DNA from: Cerioporus squamosus
Lineage: Eukaryota; Basidiomycota; Agaricomycetes; Polyporales; Polyporaceae
NCBI GenBank assembly: GCA_022592435.1
Contig: JABYQS010000016.1
Location: 124,001-188,000, forward strand
DNA length: 64,000 nucleotides
Direction: 5' to 3'
Part shown: piece by piece, positions 11,601 through 22,599 of the stretch
Layout: every line of letters starts with the position of its first letter
Position numbering within the stretch: position 1 is the first letter of the stretch
Notes under the pieces: generated by a model
What the model saw: the letters and a program-made list of their open reading frames with translations, nothing else
Databases searched by the model: none
What the model was told of the DNA's origin: nothing
Translations under genes and position numbers: made by a program

Positions 11601-12528
11601 CAGGTCCTCGCTCCCGCTGCTCCCCTTCTTCTGTGTTCTCCGTGAATCCACCTCCGCATCGCTCATCCGCCTCGTATTGCGCACCCCAGTGTCCGTGAAC
11701 ATGCTGATCGGCGGCTTGCTCTTCCCAAGCTTGGTGATCTTCTGCAGGCCTGACAGGTACCGGTTCTGTCGCGGCGGACGCGATCCGTCAACTGCCGTGG
11801 CCGCCATCTCCGGTGAAGACGGGAGGGAGCTCTGAAACGAGCCTTGCGGTGAGGCCAGTGGCAGCTCCTCCGGCTGCTCGCGGGGGGACCATGGGGGCAC
11901 GGTCGGAGACTCGGCCTCTTTCGCACTGTCCCCGTCGAAGAACGCGTCCTGCTCCACCACTGACCTTCTCCGGAGGCTGTTGAAGACAAGAGACTCAGGG
12001 CTGAGAATGTTGGACAGGCGCGGCGATGGCCTGACATATCCGCCGTCGGAGTTTGCTGGGGTGTCGGGCGAATTTGAATACGGGGACGAGAGGGGCGAGT
12101 TCGGGAGCGACGCGATCGTATGATCTCCGCTCGTCGCTGGGGACGAGGGCGTCGACCGTGGCGGCCTGCCTTTGCGGCTGTTCGGGCGTGGTGGGGGGTT
12201 CAGACCGCCGCCGCCGACAGGGACAGTGCTCGCACGCGAGGCCGGAGGGAGGACTGAGCAGGCGCATTCGAGCAGATTGTGCAGAATAAGCCACTGTCAA
12301 GTTAACTTCCGCGCGTGCACAGAATGCAGACGATGACGCACCTGGAGGCTTCCTCCCTTCTACTTCCAGCGCGGCATTCAGCACCTGCGGCTCGACGATA
12401 AATCTCTTCTGGGACGGGGGTGACATGGGCGGGCGGGGCTGTTCGGGCCTAATATGCAAGACGTCTTCGGAAGGCGCGCTTCCCCGGTAGGAACCTTCTT
12501 CGGTGGGCATCATCGTGGGCGAAGGCAT
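8671..12528 (-). CDS. Large Ser/Pro-rich protein, function unknown; one probable frame break
   Basis: Exons read leftwards: 12528-12342, 12253-11495, 11433 to about 9682 (with a frame switch near 11074-11077), 9595-9269, 9216-8803 and 8727-8671. The product is about 1,160 residues, mostly Ser, Pro, Arg and Gly, with many S-P and R-x-x-S sites. A conserved-looking region near residue 210-270 contains L-S-G-L-Q-K-I-T-K-L-G-K. The C-terminal 80 residues are ordered and charged: A-A-K-L-T-H-F-F-G-V-D-Y-R-D-L-M, then helical E-rich sequence, ending S-L-K-T-K-R-N-S-L-S-R. I do not recognise a named family; a phosphorylated scaffold or cell-polarity regulator would fit the composition. The second intron frame (ending D-S-S-N-S-H-S-L-D-S) joins the long downstream frame (A-I-P-A-M-S-P-D-R) if one C is removed from a run of four. 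An ATG at 11061 could alternatively start a separate, shorter gene. Confidence 0.65.
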
Positions 12529-14107
12529 GTCGGCGCGTCAGAGGTCGTGATGGCAGGGAAGCACCGAGCAGGCCCAGAGCAAGGAGGAGGGAGGGAGGGC
12601 AGATGGAGGAAGGAGGAAGAGGCCGCCGGAGAAGGTGTGTGCGCGAAGTGGAGGTGGAGGTACTCGCGATCAGAATATTATCGCGGAGAGCCAGGCACCC
12701 CACTGGCAGCTTAAACTGGAGCCTCCTTCGCGTGCACCGCCTGGTGCACTTTACGCTTCGCCGCCGGCTTTCCGGATCGTGTCTCGAGGCGCGGAGAGTC
12801 CGACGAGCCCACGGATGCAGTCGACCGGAGACGTTTGACAGCCCGGCGCGATATACAAAGACGCAGGGATGTGAGACAAAGCGCACAAGACTGCGCCTCC
12901 TCCCCTGGAACAGGCAGCGCAGTAGGGTGAAGGTTGTCGAGGTCTGTCTGGGAGTGAGTCAGCTCTGGCAAAGCCTCCCAGCGCAGCGGTTTCACGATTG
13001 AGGCGTCGGGGCGCGGCGTATATATCGATTACCCAGGACTACTCCCGCCGGGCAGTCGGCGTGTGCGCCCTGCACACAGCTGCACAAGCCTGCACACTCA
13101 GCACTCCGGCGCGCGAGCCAGCCTGAGCCCGACCTGTGCGCGTCCGACAACCACGGCCCGGGCAGTCGCCGTGGCAACGGAACCGGCCGCCAGAATGTCG
13201 CGATCCTCGAGGCAGCTTCTGTCCGATCTCGTCCATCGATCCTCCCGTGAACACAGATCTCCAGATCCTCTCTAGATGCCATCCAAACCCTAAATCCCTC
13301 TCCTGCCTGGCCCTGCGCTCCCTCTCCGCCGCGCATCACCAGTCATCATCGACCAGCATCCCCGGACAAGCAGCCCTGACCGTCGTCGAGCTCGCCGTCG
13401 CTGCGCGAACGGTGCGAGGCCGCCAGGGCGCGCACAGCGGGCGATTCGCCCGGGGTCTGATCCCTCTTGTCAATCAAGGCGCCACCACGCCAGCTTGGAG
13501 AATTAACTCATCGCCGAGACTGACAGGCTCTGACAGGAGCAGGCGCGCAGAGCCTGTGCGGAAACAAGTCATCACCCGGAAACAGACAAGACTAACTCAA
13601 TATCAAACCACTCGCCACCTATGTACCTCGGTGCCTGCTAAACACTGATCGTGGCGTGCGCTCCTCTGTTACACGCACCCCGCCACGGCGCTGTGTTGGG
13701 TCCCGGCAGCGGAACATACTCGCCACTGTCTCGCAGCTATGTGCTCACAGGACCCAATGGCCAGCACTGGCCGCGACAGGTGCCCACCACGCGTTCTTGT
13801 ACGTCCGTCGTTTATCTCCATCACGTCAGGAGCCATTAAAAGGGCCCGCCACGAGGCCGAAAGAACCTAGCTGTGGTCACACTCGAAGCTCGGAGAATGA
13901 TGAGATGAGTACCTCCGAACAGTCAAGAGGCAACATGTATCGTACACCGGCATTCCAGGATCAAGATGAGCGTGCGATTGCTAGGATAGTGGGGACCTCA
14001 GTACGTATAGGTACAATGCGACAGCAGAATATGATATATGCAGTACAATCCAATGCGCCAAAGACTGATCACAAGACGTCCTGAACGAGCGTGGAGCAAT
14101 AACGCGA
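12529..14107. other. Intergenic region with no supported gene
   Basis: 1.58 kb between the 5' end of the Ser/Pro-rich gene and the 3' end of the SMP gene. A TATATAT element at 13018-13025 could serve the minus-strand gene at 12528 through a long 5' UTR. Open frames in 13050-13850 overlap on both strands and show no splice structure. Confidence 0.5.
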
Positions 14108-17100
14108 CTATGCAGATGTCCGTTGCCGCCTAGGCGGAAGTGCTGGGGGTGGACCTCGGCCATTTGCACTCTGAAGGGGTGCGGGACTGGGTGGCGACGA
14201 TGGAGTGGGCGTGATAGATGCAGGAGAAGCTGTCGCCTCCAACGCTTCTGCATCGCGCTCCAGCGACGCGGACGCACTTGTCATGTTGCTGTCCTGTCCA
14301 GGAGAAGAGGGCGCGCTCGTTGGCGGTGTGAGCGAAGCTCGCTTCACCCTGTCCTTCGAGACGATCGACTGGAGCGCTGCGGATGCCTTCGACGGCGAAG
14401 CCGTGTCCGTCTCGGACGGTCGGACGAGGTCCGGCTTAGCATGCCACACGAGTGTCGAGTTCGCGCGGGGAGGAAGAGGCGGGGGTACTGAAGCGGCTGG
14501 AGGCCGTGGCGGTGGAAGCGCAGGCTCGCCCTCCTCCGACGATGGCGGCACCGAGTCCTGGTCCCGTCCTTCGAAACCTGTCTGAGACACAGGTGCCGGC
14601 TCGCTGCGGGGCGTGCTCGTGTTCGCATTGGCAGGATTCTTCCACAGTCGATATACGCTCTGTAGCGGCGCCTTCTCTCTTCCGGTGGACCCGCGGGAGC
14701 TGGTGGCGCATAACCCATCGACATGACCTCCCCACGATGACTAGCGTGGATGCCAGGAATGGTCATCGTCTTTGGAGGTGGAGGTTGTGTGTGAATTGGC
14801 GACGAGGGCCGTTCGGGTTCCTCAGGCGCGATGCCCAGTGCATGGCTAGCGCTCTGCTGCGACGTACCCGAAGCCTGCGACGCCGTCCTCTCGAGCGGGA
14901 CAGGGGACTCGGAGCGCGGTATCGCGCCCGCATCCGACTTGGCTGCCGGAGACACCCCAGGCAGCGCATTGCTCGGCGAAACGCTACCCGCCCTCTCCTT
15001 TCCCTTCCCGTTCTGCGGCAATGATAATAGGGCTCGGACGCCGGCGTGTTACTTCGCGACGAAGCTTCCTGGAGAGGCGCGCGCTCCCGCTCCCGCCTCT
15101 CTTCCACCGCCGCCCGGAGCTCAGCGTAAGTCGGCCGGCCCACCGACGTCCTGCTGTCAATGCGCCGCTGGTCTCCATGTCCCGCATCAGGGACGCTTTC
15201 GTCCGCTGACCCAGCACCTCCTGAGGTCGATCCAGCGCTCGCCATGGTCTCCCGCCGGAAGTTGCCCCAGTTCACACCCCACTTCCGCATTGTCTCCTTC
15301 GCGGTGTTGCTCAGCGCCTGCTTGTCTGCGCGAGACTTCAGGGTCTGGAAGAAGGATGATCCGGGCGGACTCGCAGGCGTGGCTGGGCTCTTGGTCCGGT
15401 AGGTGCCCATCTGTGCGTCGGAGGAGTCGTCGGAGACGTCACCGCCCCGAGAGGACGAGACCGAGGCGGCACGAGAAGAAGCAGAACGAGAATGCTGTGA
15501 GGCCGACCGGCGCCCTTGCGGCGTCGGTGAGAGGTACTGGCCGTCCTCCTCAGCCTCAGCGTCGCGATCGTCCGCACGAGCCGAGTCTTCCAGGGTCACA
15601 GGAGAGTTGACGGAAGCCGGTAAGCTCGAACGCCGCTCCGTTTTCACGTCATGTGAGAGCGTCCGACCCCTTGAAACATCGTTGTCAGTGACCGCAGGAT
15701 TGGAAGGGGCGTTCGTGAAGACATCGGGCTCCTCTTGACCGCTCGAGAACCAAGTACGTCGCTTGGTCCCAGGAGATGTACTCAAGCCAGCTGCTGTAGT
15801 AGCATCCACAGTAGTAGCTCGAGCCATAGGCTCGACCTCCGGTGGCCCTGTACTAGTCTCGACCTCGTCGGCTGAGCGCGAGCGGGGGAGCGGGACGTCC
15901 TGAGGATCACCAGAGTCCGTCTTTGAGCCCTCGACCGGAGACACGGAAGTGGTCCCGGAACCATCTGTCGAAGAAGGTTGTTCTCCGTCAAGTGTCTGTG
16001 CTCGCTCGTGTCGCGATGCGTCAGCCCAGATGCCGCCACGGTGCTGATACGGTGCGCTTTCGAAGAAGGAGATGTCATCCATGTTCGGCAAGACCACGGA
16101 CTCGTAGATCTATTTGTGGTGTAAGTAAGTCCCCAGACGTATGACAACGACGCCGATGTCCCGACTTACCGCTTCTTTGACCTTGGATTCGATGGTACTC
16201 AGGATCATGCCCCATGTAATTTGACGGTCGCTCACGACGGGTTCCACGTCCAGGACTATCCTCGGCATCTGTGTGAATGCGTACCAGATGCGACTGCTCG
16301 GTGGCCGTTTCACCTTGACCAGCAGGTTCCCTTCAATCTCCCGCACGACCAGTGCGAGGACGAGTTTGACGACGTAGGTCTTGAACCGCGCTCCGAGATT
16401 GATCGTCGCCGTTGCCTCCACCGTAATGCGAACTTCGCCCTTGTAAGCAACATGGACCTCCATCGAAGCATCCCCCTCCTTCGTGAGCTCCTTCAGCATG
16501 GGCTTGCTGAACGTCGGCGCCCGGTTTCCAACGCTGACCTCGCGAACCTTGATGTCGGTGAGGAATCCCGGACGCTTGATCTTGGACAGTTTCTTCATGA
16601 GCCTCCCGATAATGTACGACTCCAATGCCTGCGTCCTGTAGTAGCTGAAGAAGATCCGACCAATGAGCGCGTTCAGCCACCGCATAGGGATGACGTCGGG
16701 CTGTTCGTCCAGAGTCTCGACCAGGTGAGCCATGTCTTCCGGCTTGAACACGGGCTTCAGCGGGTCCAGCGTCGGGGTGTTTGTGGGGTTGTCCGAAGCA
16801 TGCACCAGGGCAAGGTACCAGTCCTCCATCTCCACCACCGACCGCACGAAGATGAACCACGGCGTCGAGACGTCCAACGCCTGCTCCCTCGCCTCTTCCC
16901 TCTTCCTCTCCAGCTCGGCCAGTCTCTCCCGCTCCCGCTGCTTCTGCCGTGCACTGCCGCCCTTCTCCTCAATCAACTCGTCAATGTTGTCCTCTCCCAG
17001 CTTCATCTCCCTCGTCACGCTCGGCAACTCCTTCCCTGTCCCCGCCGCCTTCGGTTTGAGGCAGATCGCGTTGCGCTTCGCGTACAGCTCGCCGTCCGGA

Positions 17101-17579
17101 AGGCCCTCGGGATAGATGACGACGTCGTGCCCGCTCAAGTCAATTGCGGCCTCGCACTGCGTCATGTTCTCGTCCTCGTACAGATAGAGCACCTTCCCCT
17201 TGAGCGCGGCGTACCACGTATCCTTCGGCCGCTTCGGGTCCTTCGAACGTGAGTCCAGGAAACCTCTCACCATGTCCACGTACGACGAGTCGTTCGGGCT
17301 CTCCTCAAACGTCCGGCGCACAGTGAGCCATCCCCTGCGTGGTTTCGGAAGGTCGTTGACATCGGAAGGTGTGGTGGCGGAGGTGGTTGATGGAGGATCG
17401 GGCTCCTGCTCATCGAGCTGGGAGCGACGCTCGAGTTCACGCTTGCTGAGCTTGTCCGGGTCTGGATCGCCAACGGGTACGGACGTGTAGATGGTGTAGA
17501 AGATGGCAGCGAGGATAACGAGCGGAAGGAATGTTAGACCGCCTAGCACATATGCGTAGAACAGCGCTTTCAAGGACAT
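14108..17579 (-). CDS. NVJ2: SMP-domain lipid-transfer protein of the Nvj2/TEX2 family; two frame breaks downstream
   Basis: The start ATG at 17579 opens a 470-codon first exon (17579-16170). Residues 7-31 are a hydrophobic membrane anchor. A PH-like domain follows (about 115-260, including [15 protein letters not shown] and W-Y-L-A-L-V-H-A), and then an SMP domain (about 295-487, including R-I-F-F-S-Y-Y-R-T and [12 protein letters not shown]). Nvj2/TEX2 proteins sit at ER contact sites (ER-Golgi and nucleus-vacuole in yeast) and move lipids through the SMP tube. Exon 2 starts at 16109 and completes the SMP domain (V-L-P-N-M-D-D-I). The long tail is disordered with S-P motifs and contains [10 protein letters not shown] and then S-V-Y-R-L-W-K-N. 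The frame changes near 15,010-15,045 and near 14,670-14,690 without a usable intron. The stop is at 14108. Identity is sure; the tail structure is not. Confidence 0.88.
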
Positions 17580-18034
17580 TTGTCTTCGCAACGGCCTGCG
17601 GAGTGGTTAGCTAACATCTTGAGCGATATAGCTCGTACTGACGAGACTGTGTGGTCAAGGAGCTCTGTGTCGAGCCCGGTGGTGAGGGTAGAGCATGGAA
17701 TACGTGGTAGATGGCGCCTCTCCGTCTCCGCCAGGCGCGGTGAGGTCACCGCATACAGCCATCAGTCAAACACGTGCGCGCCTTCGTGTCGGGTCGCACT
17801 GGGTACGACTTACCTTCGACTTCGCGCGAAGCCTTGCAGCCGTTGGACAATGCATGCAAGTTCACAGTGGTATTGCTAAATATTCCAGTACATATATGCA
17901 AAACGAATGAAGGCATCGCAGAAGCATGCACATGAACGTAAGCCGATAAAGATGCGGCAAACTAAGTGATGTAGGACGGGTGGGTGCAGGGTATCGCCAT
18001 GCCTGCGAAAGATATGAAGCTGACAGCACTGCAA
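17580..18034. other. Intergenic, no gene seen
   Basis: 455 bp forming the promoter of the SMP gene and the 3' region of the next minus-strand gene. Only short unsupported open frames are present. Confidence 0.55.
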
Positions 18035-19011
18035 TCACCCTTCTCTATGACTCCTCCGGGAGTAGACAGTACGGCCGCGCGAGGAGCGTGCTCGTGACAT
18101 GTCAAGTGCCCGCTGACGCCTGGTGGAGAGTGGCCGCGAGAACATGCCCTTTGACATCTGTTCTTGCACAGGCGGCAGCTGCGCGTGCCAATGTCCGTCT
18201 TCGTACCGCCAGCGTTCGACAAGAGGGAATGGCTTGGCGAGAAGTGGCGGGAACACGTCGTTGAGCACTGGATGTGTCGGTACAGGAAGCCTGTTGCCAA
18301 ACGCAGCGTCTTGGTAGGGAACTAGACAGGCAACCTCCCGCGGTAGTGATGGACAGGGCGTAATGACGATGGTCGGTATTGACGGATCGTCATTTTCGAT
18401 CACCAATGGGTTGTTGCTCTGAAGACCACGATCAGTCAGCAATGCTGAGAGAGGCACAGCGAGTTGGGCGCGGAGACATACCCTGACGGAAGATCTCCGC
18501 CTCGCACGAGGAGGCAGTGAAGGCGACAGTGACACCGCCAAGTTCTCCGTGCTCTGACAGCGTTTTAGGCGAGTTGGCAAGACGTCCCGCTCAGTAGGCT
18601 AACAAGTGAAGGTGAGGTCATCTCCGAATGAAACGTGACGTTCGTGCTCACCTCAAAGTAAGCATCCCGTTCTATTGCCGCAGTCTCCATATCCACGAAT
18701 AACTGAGCGAGACCCTCCACGTCGTCGTGCAGCGTGCTAGATATCGCGCTGTACACAGGTATGATGGTGCGTGTGCAGATATGGGACACAGTACCCCATG
18801 CAAGCTGTGGAAGCGGCCTGACGAGTTGGCAGAGTTCCTCGACGTTCAAGCTCTACACGAGACGGAACATGAATGAGTAGGAGCTCTACCACGCAAAACT
18901 TGGTTCACTCACCAGCACTTCCCTCTCATCCTCCGATGCCGAACACTGTTCTCCCACCTCGATGGTCGACACAAACGTCCGTGAAGCCGCCAAAGACAAC
19001 CGTGCGAGCAT
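18035..19011 (-). CDS. Protein of unknown function, four exons
   Basis: Exons 19011-18913, 18852-18652, 18598-18482 and 18418-18035 join in phase 0 at every junction and give 266 residues. Every intron has a GTGAGT, GTGAGC or GTATGT donor and a C/TAG acceptor, so the gene model is well supported. The N-terminal 100 residues look helical and ordered: L-C-Q-L-V-R-P-L-P-Q-L-A-W, then H-I-C-T-R-T-I-I-P-V-Y and L-A-Q-L-F-V-D-M-E-T-A-A. A Ser/Arg-rich linker follows, then a Pro-rich segment with E-R-W-R-Y-E-D-G-H-W, and an Arg/Ser-rich basic tail that could be a nuclear signal. I know no family with this layout; it may be restricted to basidiomycetes. An extra 5' exon upstream of 19011 cannot be excluded. 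Confidence 0.65.
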
Positions 19012-19403
19012 GACGTCCTCTAGCTCGAGCCGGCGTTGTCACAAGTACAGGTGGGGAGTCAAGGCAAGAGTTGTTAGCTGTGAAGAGACGCAGGATGACC
19101 AGTCATCTGCAGAGAGGGCAGGAGGGACATGAGGAGGATCGCGCCCAAGGAGAGCAAGAGCGGGGCCCCGCGGACGAGCTCAAGTACCTACGCGCGGTGA
19201 TTTCTCTCCTCCGATTGGCCCGGCTTGACTCTGGCTCCCGGGGCCGGACACGCCTGACTTCTGGATCTGAGATTAGGATCTGCGGTACGCCCCGCGCTCA
19301 ATCGGTGGCGGCCTCTACCCCGGCTGCCAAGCTCGCTCTCTGCACACCTCAGATGCGCCAGGACATCTGGCATACAGGCCATAGGTATACATGGTCACAA
19401 ATA
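19012..19403. other. Intergenic, no gene seen
   Basis: 392 bp between two minus-strand genes, holding the promoter of the four-exon gene and the 3' UTR-side region of the F-box-like gene. Confidence 0.5.
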
Positions 19404-20249
19404 TCATTCAGTGAAGTTGAGCACGAATCCTTCTGCCATGTACAAATCGTCTTCGCCATTCCGTGTCTCCACATACTTCCCCCAAGCCCGTCTCTCATAC
19501 CGCGCACTCTTCACTCCCCTAAAATGTTCCTTCCGTATCTGTCCTAGCGTCGCCTCTTCCACGGCCTTCGCGTACGTCTCTCCCCTTTCCACCCCGCCCT
19601 CCGGAAAGGCAGTCATAAACCTGGCGCGACACTTCCTCCCCTTCCAGATCTCCAACCGTCGAAGTTGCGGCAGCCGCTCCACGATGCTGCTGAACCGCTG
19701 CCCGCGATCCAGCTCCCTCAGCAACACGAGCGGGTCCGTGTCCCACTGCACCCACGTCACGGGGGTCTGGCGTTGTAGCTTGACGCAAATGGAGGTGAGG
19801 ATTCCGCTGTGCGTCGCAATGGTGTCTAGCATGAGAGCGAGCTCCTTCTCGCCCAGCCCTTCGGGCCCGAGGGCTGCGTTGGTGAGCGGGCCGTTGGGCC
19901 AGAACCCCTGCAAAGGTTTGTAGAAGACGACGTGCCGCAGACGATTGACCTGCTGCAAGGGCACCGTCAGCGCCCTCGCACACTTGGTCTCCATCGATTC
20001 CGTATCAGTGAAGGAGGTGCCGCCACCCTGGGAGGGCAGTGTGAAGCGGAAGGTGTTCAGCTCGTATAAGAGGGCCGCAGCCTCTTCGTATACGGCCCTG
20101 CTGGTGAGGAGGAGCGATAGCTGAGGCGCAATGGATCGAGCTTCCTGGCCATGCACAACACGGACGAGGGATTCGGTGAAGACGACCGCGTCCGCAAAAA
20201 TGAGGGCGCGGAGCTCGGGAGGGTATGCTAGGATGGAGATCACAGCCAT
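19404..20249 (-). CDS. F-box-like / 2EXR-like protein
   Basis: A single exon of 281 residues from the ATG at 20249; an in-frame ATG at 20342 would add 31 residues. The N-terminus A-Y-P-P-E-L-R-A-L-I-F-A-D-A-V-V matches the hydrophobic P-x-E-L/I-R-x-x-I-F opening shared by fungal F-box and 2EXR proteins, followed by L-L-L-T-S-R-A-V-Y-E-E-A, their second helix. The middle contains a leucine-rich H-V-V-F-Y stretch and L-P-Q-L-R-R-L-E-I-W. F-box proteins of this kind recruit substrates to SCF ubiquitin ligases, and many basidiomycetes carry large families of unknown targets. The rest of the protein gives no clue to a substrate. The shorter start is preferred because the recognisable domain begins only 7 residues later. 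Confidence 0.7.
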   Translation of the reverse strand: MAVISILAYPPELRALIFADAVVFTESLVRVVHGQEARSIAPQLSLLLTSRAVYEEAAALLYELNTFRFTLPSQGGGTSFTDTESMETKCARALTVPLQQVNRLRHVVFYKPLQGFWPNGPLTNAALGPEGLGEKELALMLDTIATHSGILTSICVKLQRQTPVTWVQWDTDPLVLLRELDRGQRFSSIVERLPQLRRLEIWKGRKCRARFMTAFPEGGVERGETYAKAVEEATLGQIRKEHFRGVKSARYERRAWGKYVETRNGEDDLYMAEGFVLNFTE

Positions 20250-20630
20250 GATGCATGTACAGTGGAGAGGACGATGATCGATTTCCCAAACCAGTCGAAA
20301 TAAGTATGAATCGCCTCCAACTGCGGGCAGTGCTACGTACATTGCATATTATGTCAGCCTCGTGGCAGACGATGACTCGTATGGGTTTCTCAGTATATGA
20401 CATGCGAGGTACGACAGATGGTGATCCGAGTCTATGTGCGCAGTGAGAACGAATGAGGTATTGCTACAGATGAACCAGCGACCGAATAGAGTACGCGAAC
20501 GAGCAGAGCAGGATGAACGGTATGTGCTACAAACGTGCCAATGCGACGAGCCATGCATGCGATAATAATATGCGAGCGAGCGAATGGATGAGGATGCGCG
20601 AAGCATCAAATGAGTCAGAAGAAAGGAATA
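20250..20630. other. Intergenic, no gene seen
   Basis: 381 bp: promoter of the F-box-like gene and 3' region of the neighbouring minus-strand gene. Confidence 0.5.
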
Positions 20631-22542
20631 CTAGTGAGTAGAAGCGAAGAGGGCGTCCCAGGAGATCGTCCCGGAGCCTGAGCCTTGGGCAGAAGCGGGG
20701 TGCGAAGCACCAGCCAGATCCCAGTCGAACCCAGCATTGAACACCTGCCCGGTACGAAGGGCCAACGACGACGCATCCATCCCTGGTTGGAACCAGGACC
20801 AATTTGGGTCGAAGATTGCCCCGCCCTGGTTCATGGCCAGCCATGACATGTCCATGCCCTCGAGCATGCTTGGGTCAATCGAGTCGCTGTCGCACCCCGT
20901 CTCCTCGAGTCCATCCTCGAACTCCATGACGTCCTCGTCCTCCTCCGAGGGATCGTGACTGGAGATGTCGAGGGGAGGCAAGGCTCGGACAGGCTCAGAC
21001 CGCCGCCTGACGAAGTCTTTGGGATCGTAGAGATGCCCAGAGAGCAGGATCGGCGGCTTGTAACCTCGGACCGGTTTGGGATGCTTCAGCTCGAGAGGGC
21101 GCGAGAGCTGCGTTTGATGGGGAGCGATCGATGAAGGCAGCGCGGAGTTCGAAGCCGAAGCCGAAGTCGACGCCAGATTATCTGTGATCGGGCGCGTCAT
21201 GAAGTCTGTGGGGACAGGAACGGGCGCGAACTGCGACGGCACGTCCCGCGAGGAGGCGAAAAATGGTGCAGAATGTAGAGCGGCGAGGTTCGCTGGATCG
21301 CTGTGTCGCCTCGCCTCTGCGAACCTGCCTGCTGCTGTCGAGGGGATTGGGTGGGGCAGGTCCGACAGGTCGAACGTGAAGCATTCGGTGGGAGAGAGGG
21401 GCGCAGATCCTGGGACGTAAGAGGGCTCATGTGTGCCCTTCATCTTCCCATCCAGACCGAACCAGAAGTGCTGTCCAAGGAGAACTTGAGGGTCCTCGGA
21501 TGGCCACCCGAGACACGCTTCGCTAGGCGCAGGTGTCGTCACCGCGCTGTCAGATGCAGGCGTGGGGTAGTCCCCGGGAGAGCAGGGAGAGAAGGAGGCA
21601 AAGCTCGAGCGCGACATGGAGCTGCAACGTGAAGCCGGTGAGGGCGGGTATGGTGGCAGCGCGTCAAAGCCGTAGTCCACCGCAGGTGAGACGATGTCGT
21701 CTCCAGCATATAGCGAGGAGGGGAACATGCCCTGGGTAAGATCTGGAGTGACAGAAAGTGAGACAGCATCTCCCATCTTGATAGATATTGAGCACCGACC
21801 TGTACCATCATATGCTTCGAACAGGGGGTCCGGGACATCGCCGTGGCAAGAGGGCGCTCCGCCCTGAGGAACACCGCCATTAATGCCAGGAACTGTGTAG
21901 GCGTCCAGAAATGATAGTTGAGTTGCTTCCGAGCCAAGGTGGTAGTTCATCGGAGGCGGCGAAGTCGAGGAACGAAACGAAGGGGATGGGTTAGAGGCGG
22001 AGCCCGTAGCCTCGGACGGAGAGGATATATAGCCATCTGGGCCGGTGGCGTTGGCTTTGAGCGAGACGGGAGAATCACCAAAGTCTTCGTCGATATCGCA
22101 GACACGTTGCCGAGCAATGTGATGCCCCAGAGGGGCGCACGAAAGGATGCTTTGCGGCAGATGCCCGGTAACCTGCAAGGACAAATCAGGACAGATCAGC
22201 CCGGCGTTCCGGCAAATGAGTTCATTCCGACAATAGGTCTTTGGACACAAAGGACGCGAACTTGATGCATGAGGCAGACCGCGGCGCATACAACGAACGA
22301 ATGCTTGTTTCGCTTCAATTGTACGTCTGAAGGAGACTCACCGACTCGTCGTGGCTGCGACCCTCGTCTGGCGCACAGCAGGTCAGAGGGTGCGAAAGGG
22401 AGTGATCGGCGGTCGCACAGAGGCCCGCTGCGGCGTGCTGGTCGCGTGCATGGGCGGTCTTCGCCCGCTTGGCGGGTGGCTCGGAGACATCGCGATGGGC
22501 TGGCCGGGGCGAGAGGAGGCGTTTGTGGGGAGAGAAGGCCAT
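20631..22542 (-). CDS. Ser/Pro-rich protein of unknown function, possibly a transcriptional regulator
   Basis: Exon 1 runs 22542-22342 (67 codons, starting M-A-F-S-P-H-K-R-L-L-S-P with a basic P-A-K-R-A-K cluster that could be a nuclear signal). Its GTGAGT donor joins a TTGCAG acceptor at 22173 in phase 0, making a 169-nt intron, and exon 2 (22172-20631) adds 513 residues. The body is Ser/Pro-rich and disordered with short hydrophobic islands. A more conserved-looking patch is L-E-L-K-H-P-K-P-V-R-G-Y-K-P-P-I-L-L, followed by D-P-K-D-F-V-R-R-R-S-E-P. The tail is acidic (E-E-D-E-D-V-M-E-F-E-D) and then rich in W, M and Q, like an activation domain. No DNA-binding domain is visible. A TATA-like box lies about 50 bp upstream of the ATG. 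Confidence 0.7.
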
Positions 22543-22587
22543 GGCGGAGGGGGGGATGTGGGGAGGGGCGCGGGCGGAGAGACGGAG

Positions 22588-22597
22588 ACTTATATGC
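22588..22597 (-). promoter_or_regulatory. TATA-like box for the Ser/Pro-rich gene
   Basis: CATATAAG reads on the minus strand about 50 bp upstream of the ATG at 22542. Confidence 0.45.
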
Positions 22598-22599
22598 TT

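Noticed and set aside
16221..17252. 343-codon plus-strand frame over the SMP gene
   Set aside because: Antisense to the well-supported Nvj2/TEX2 first exon.
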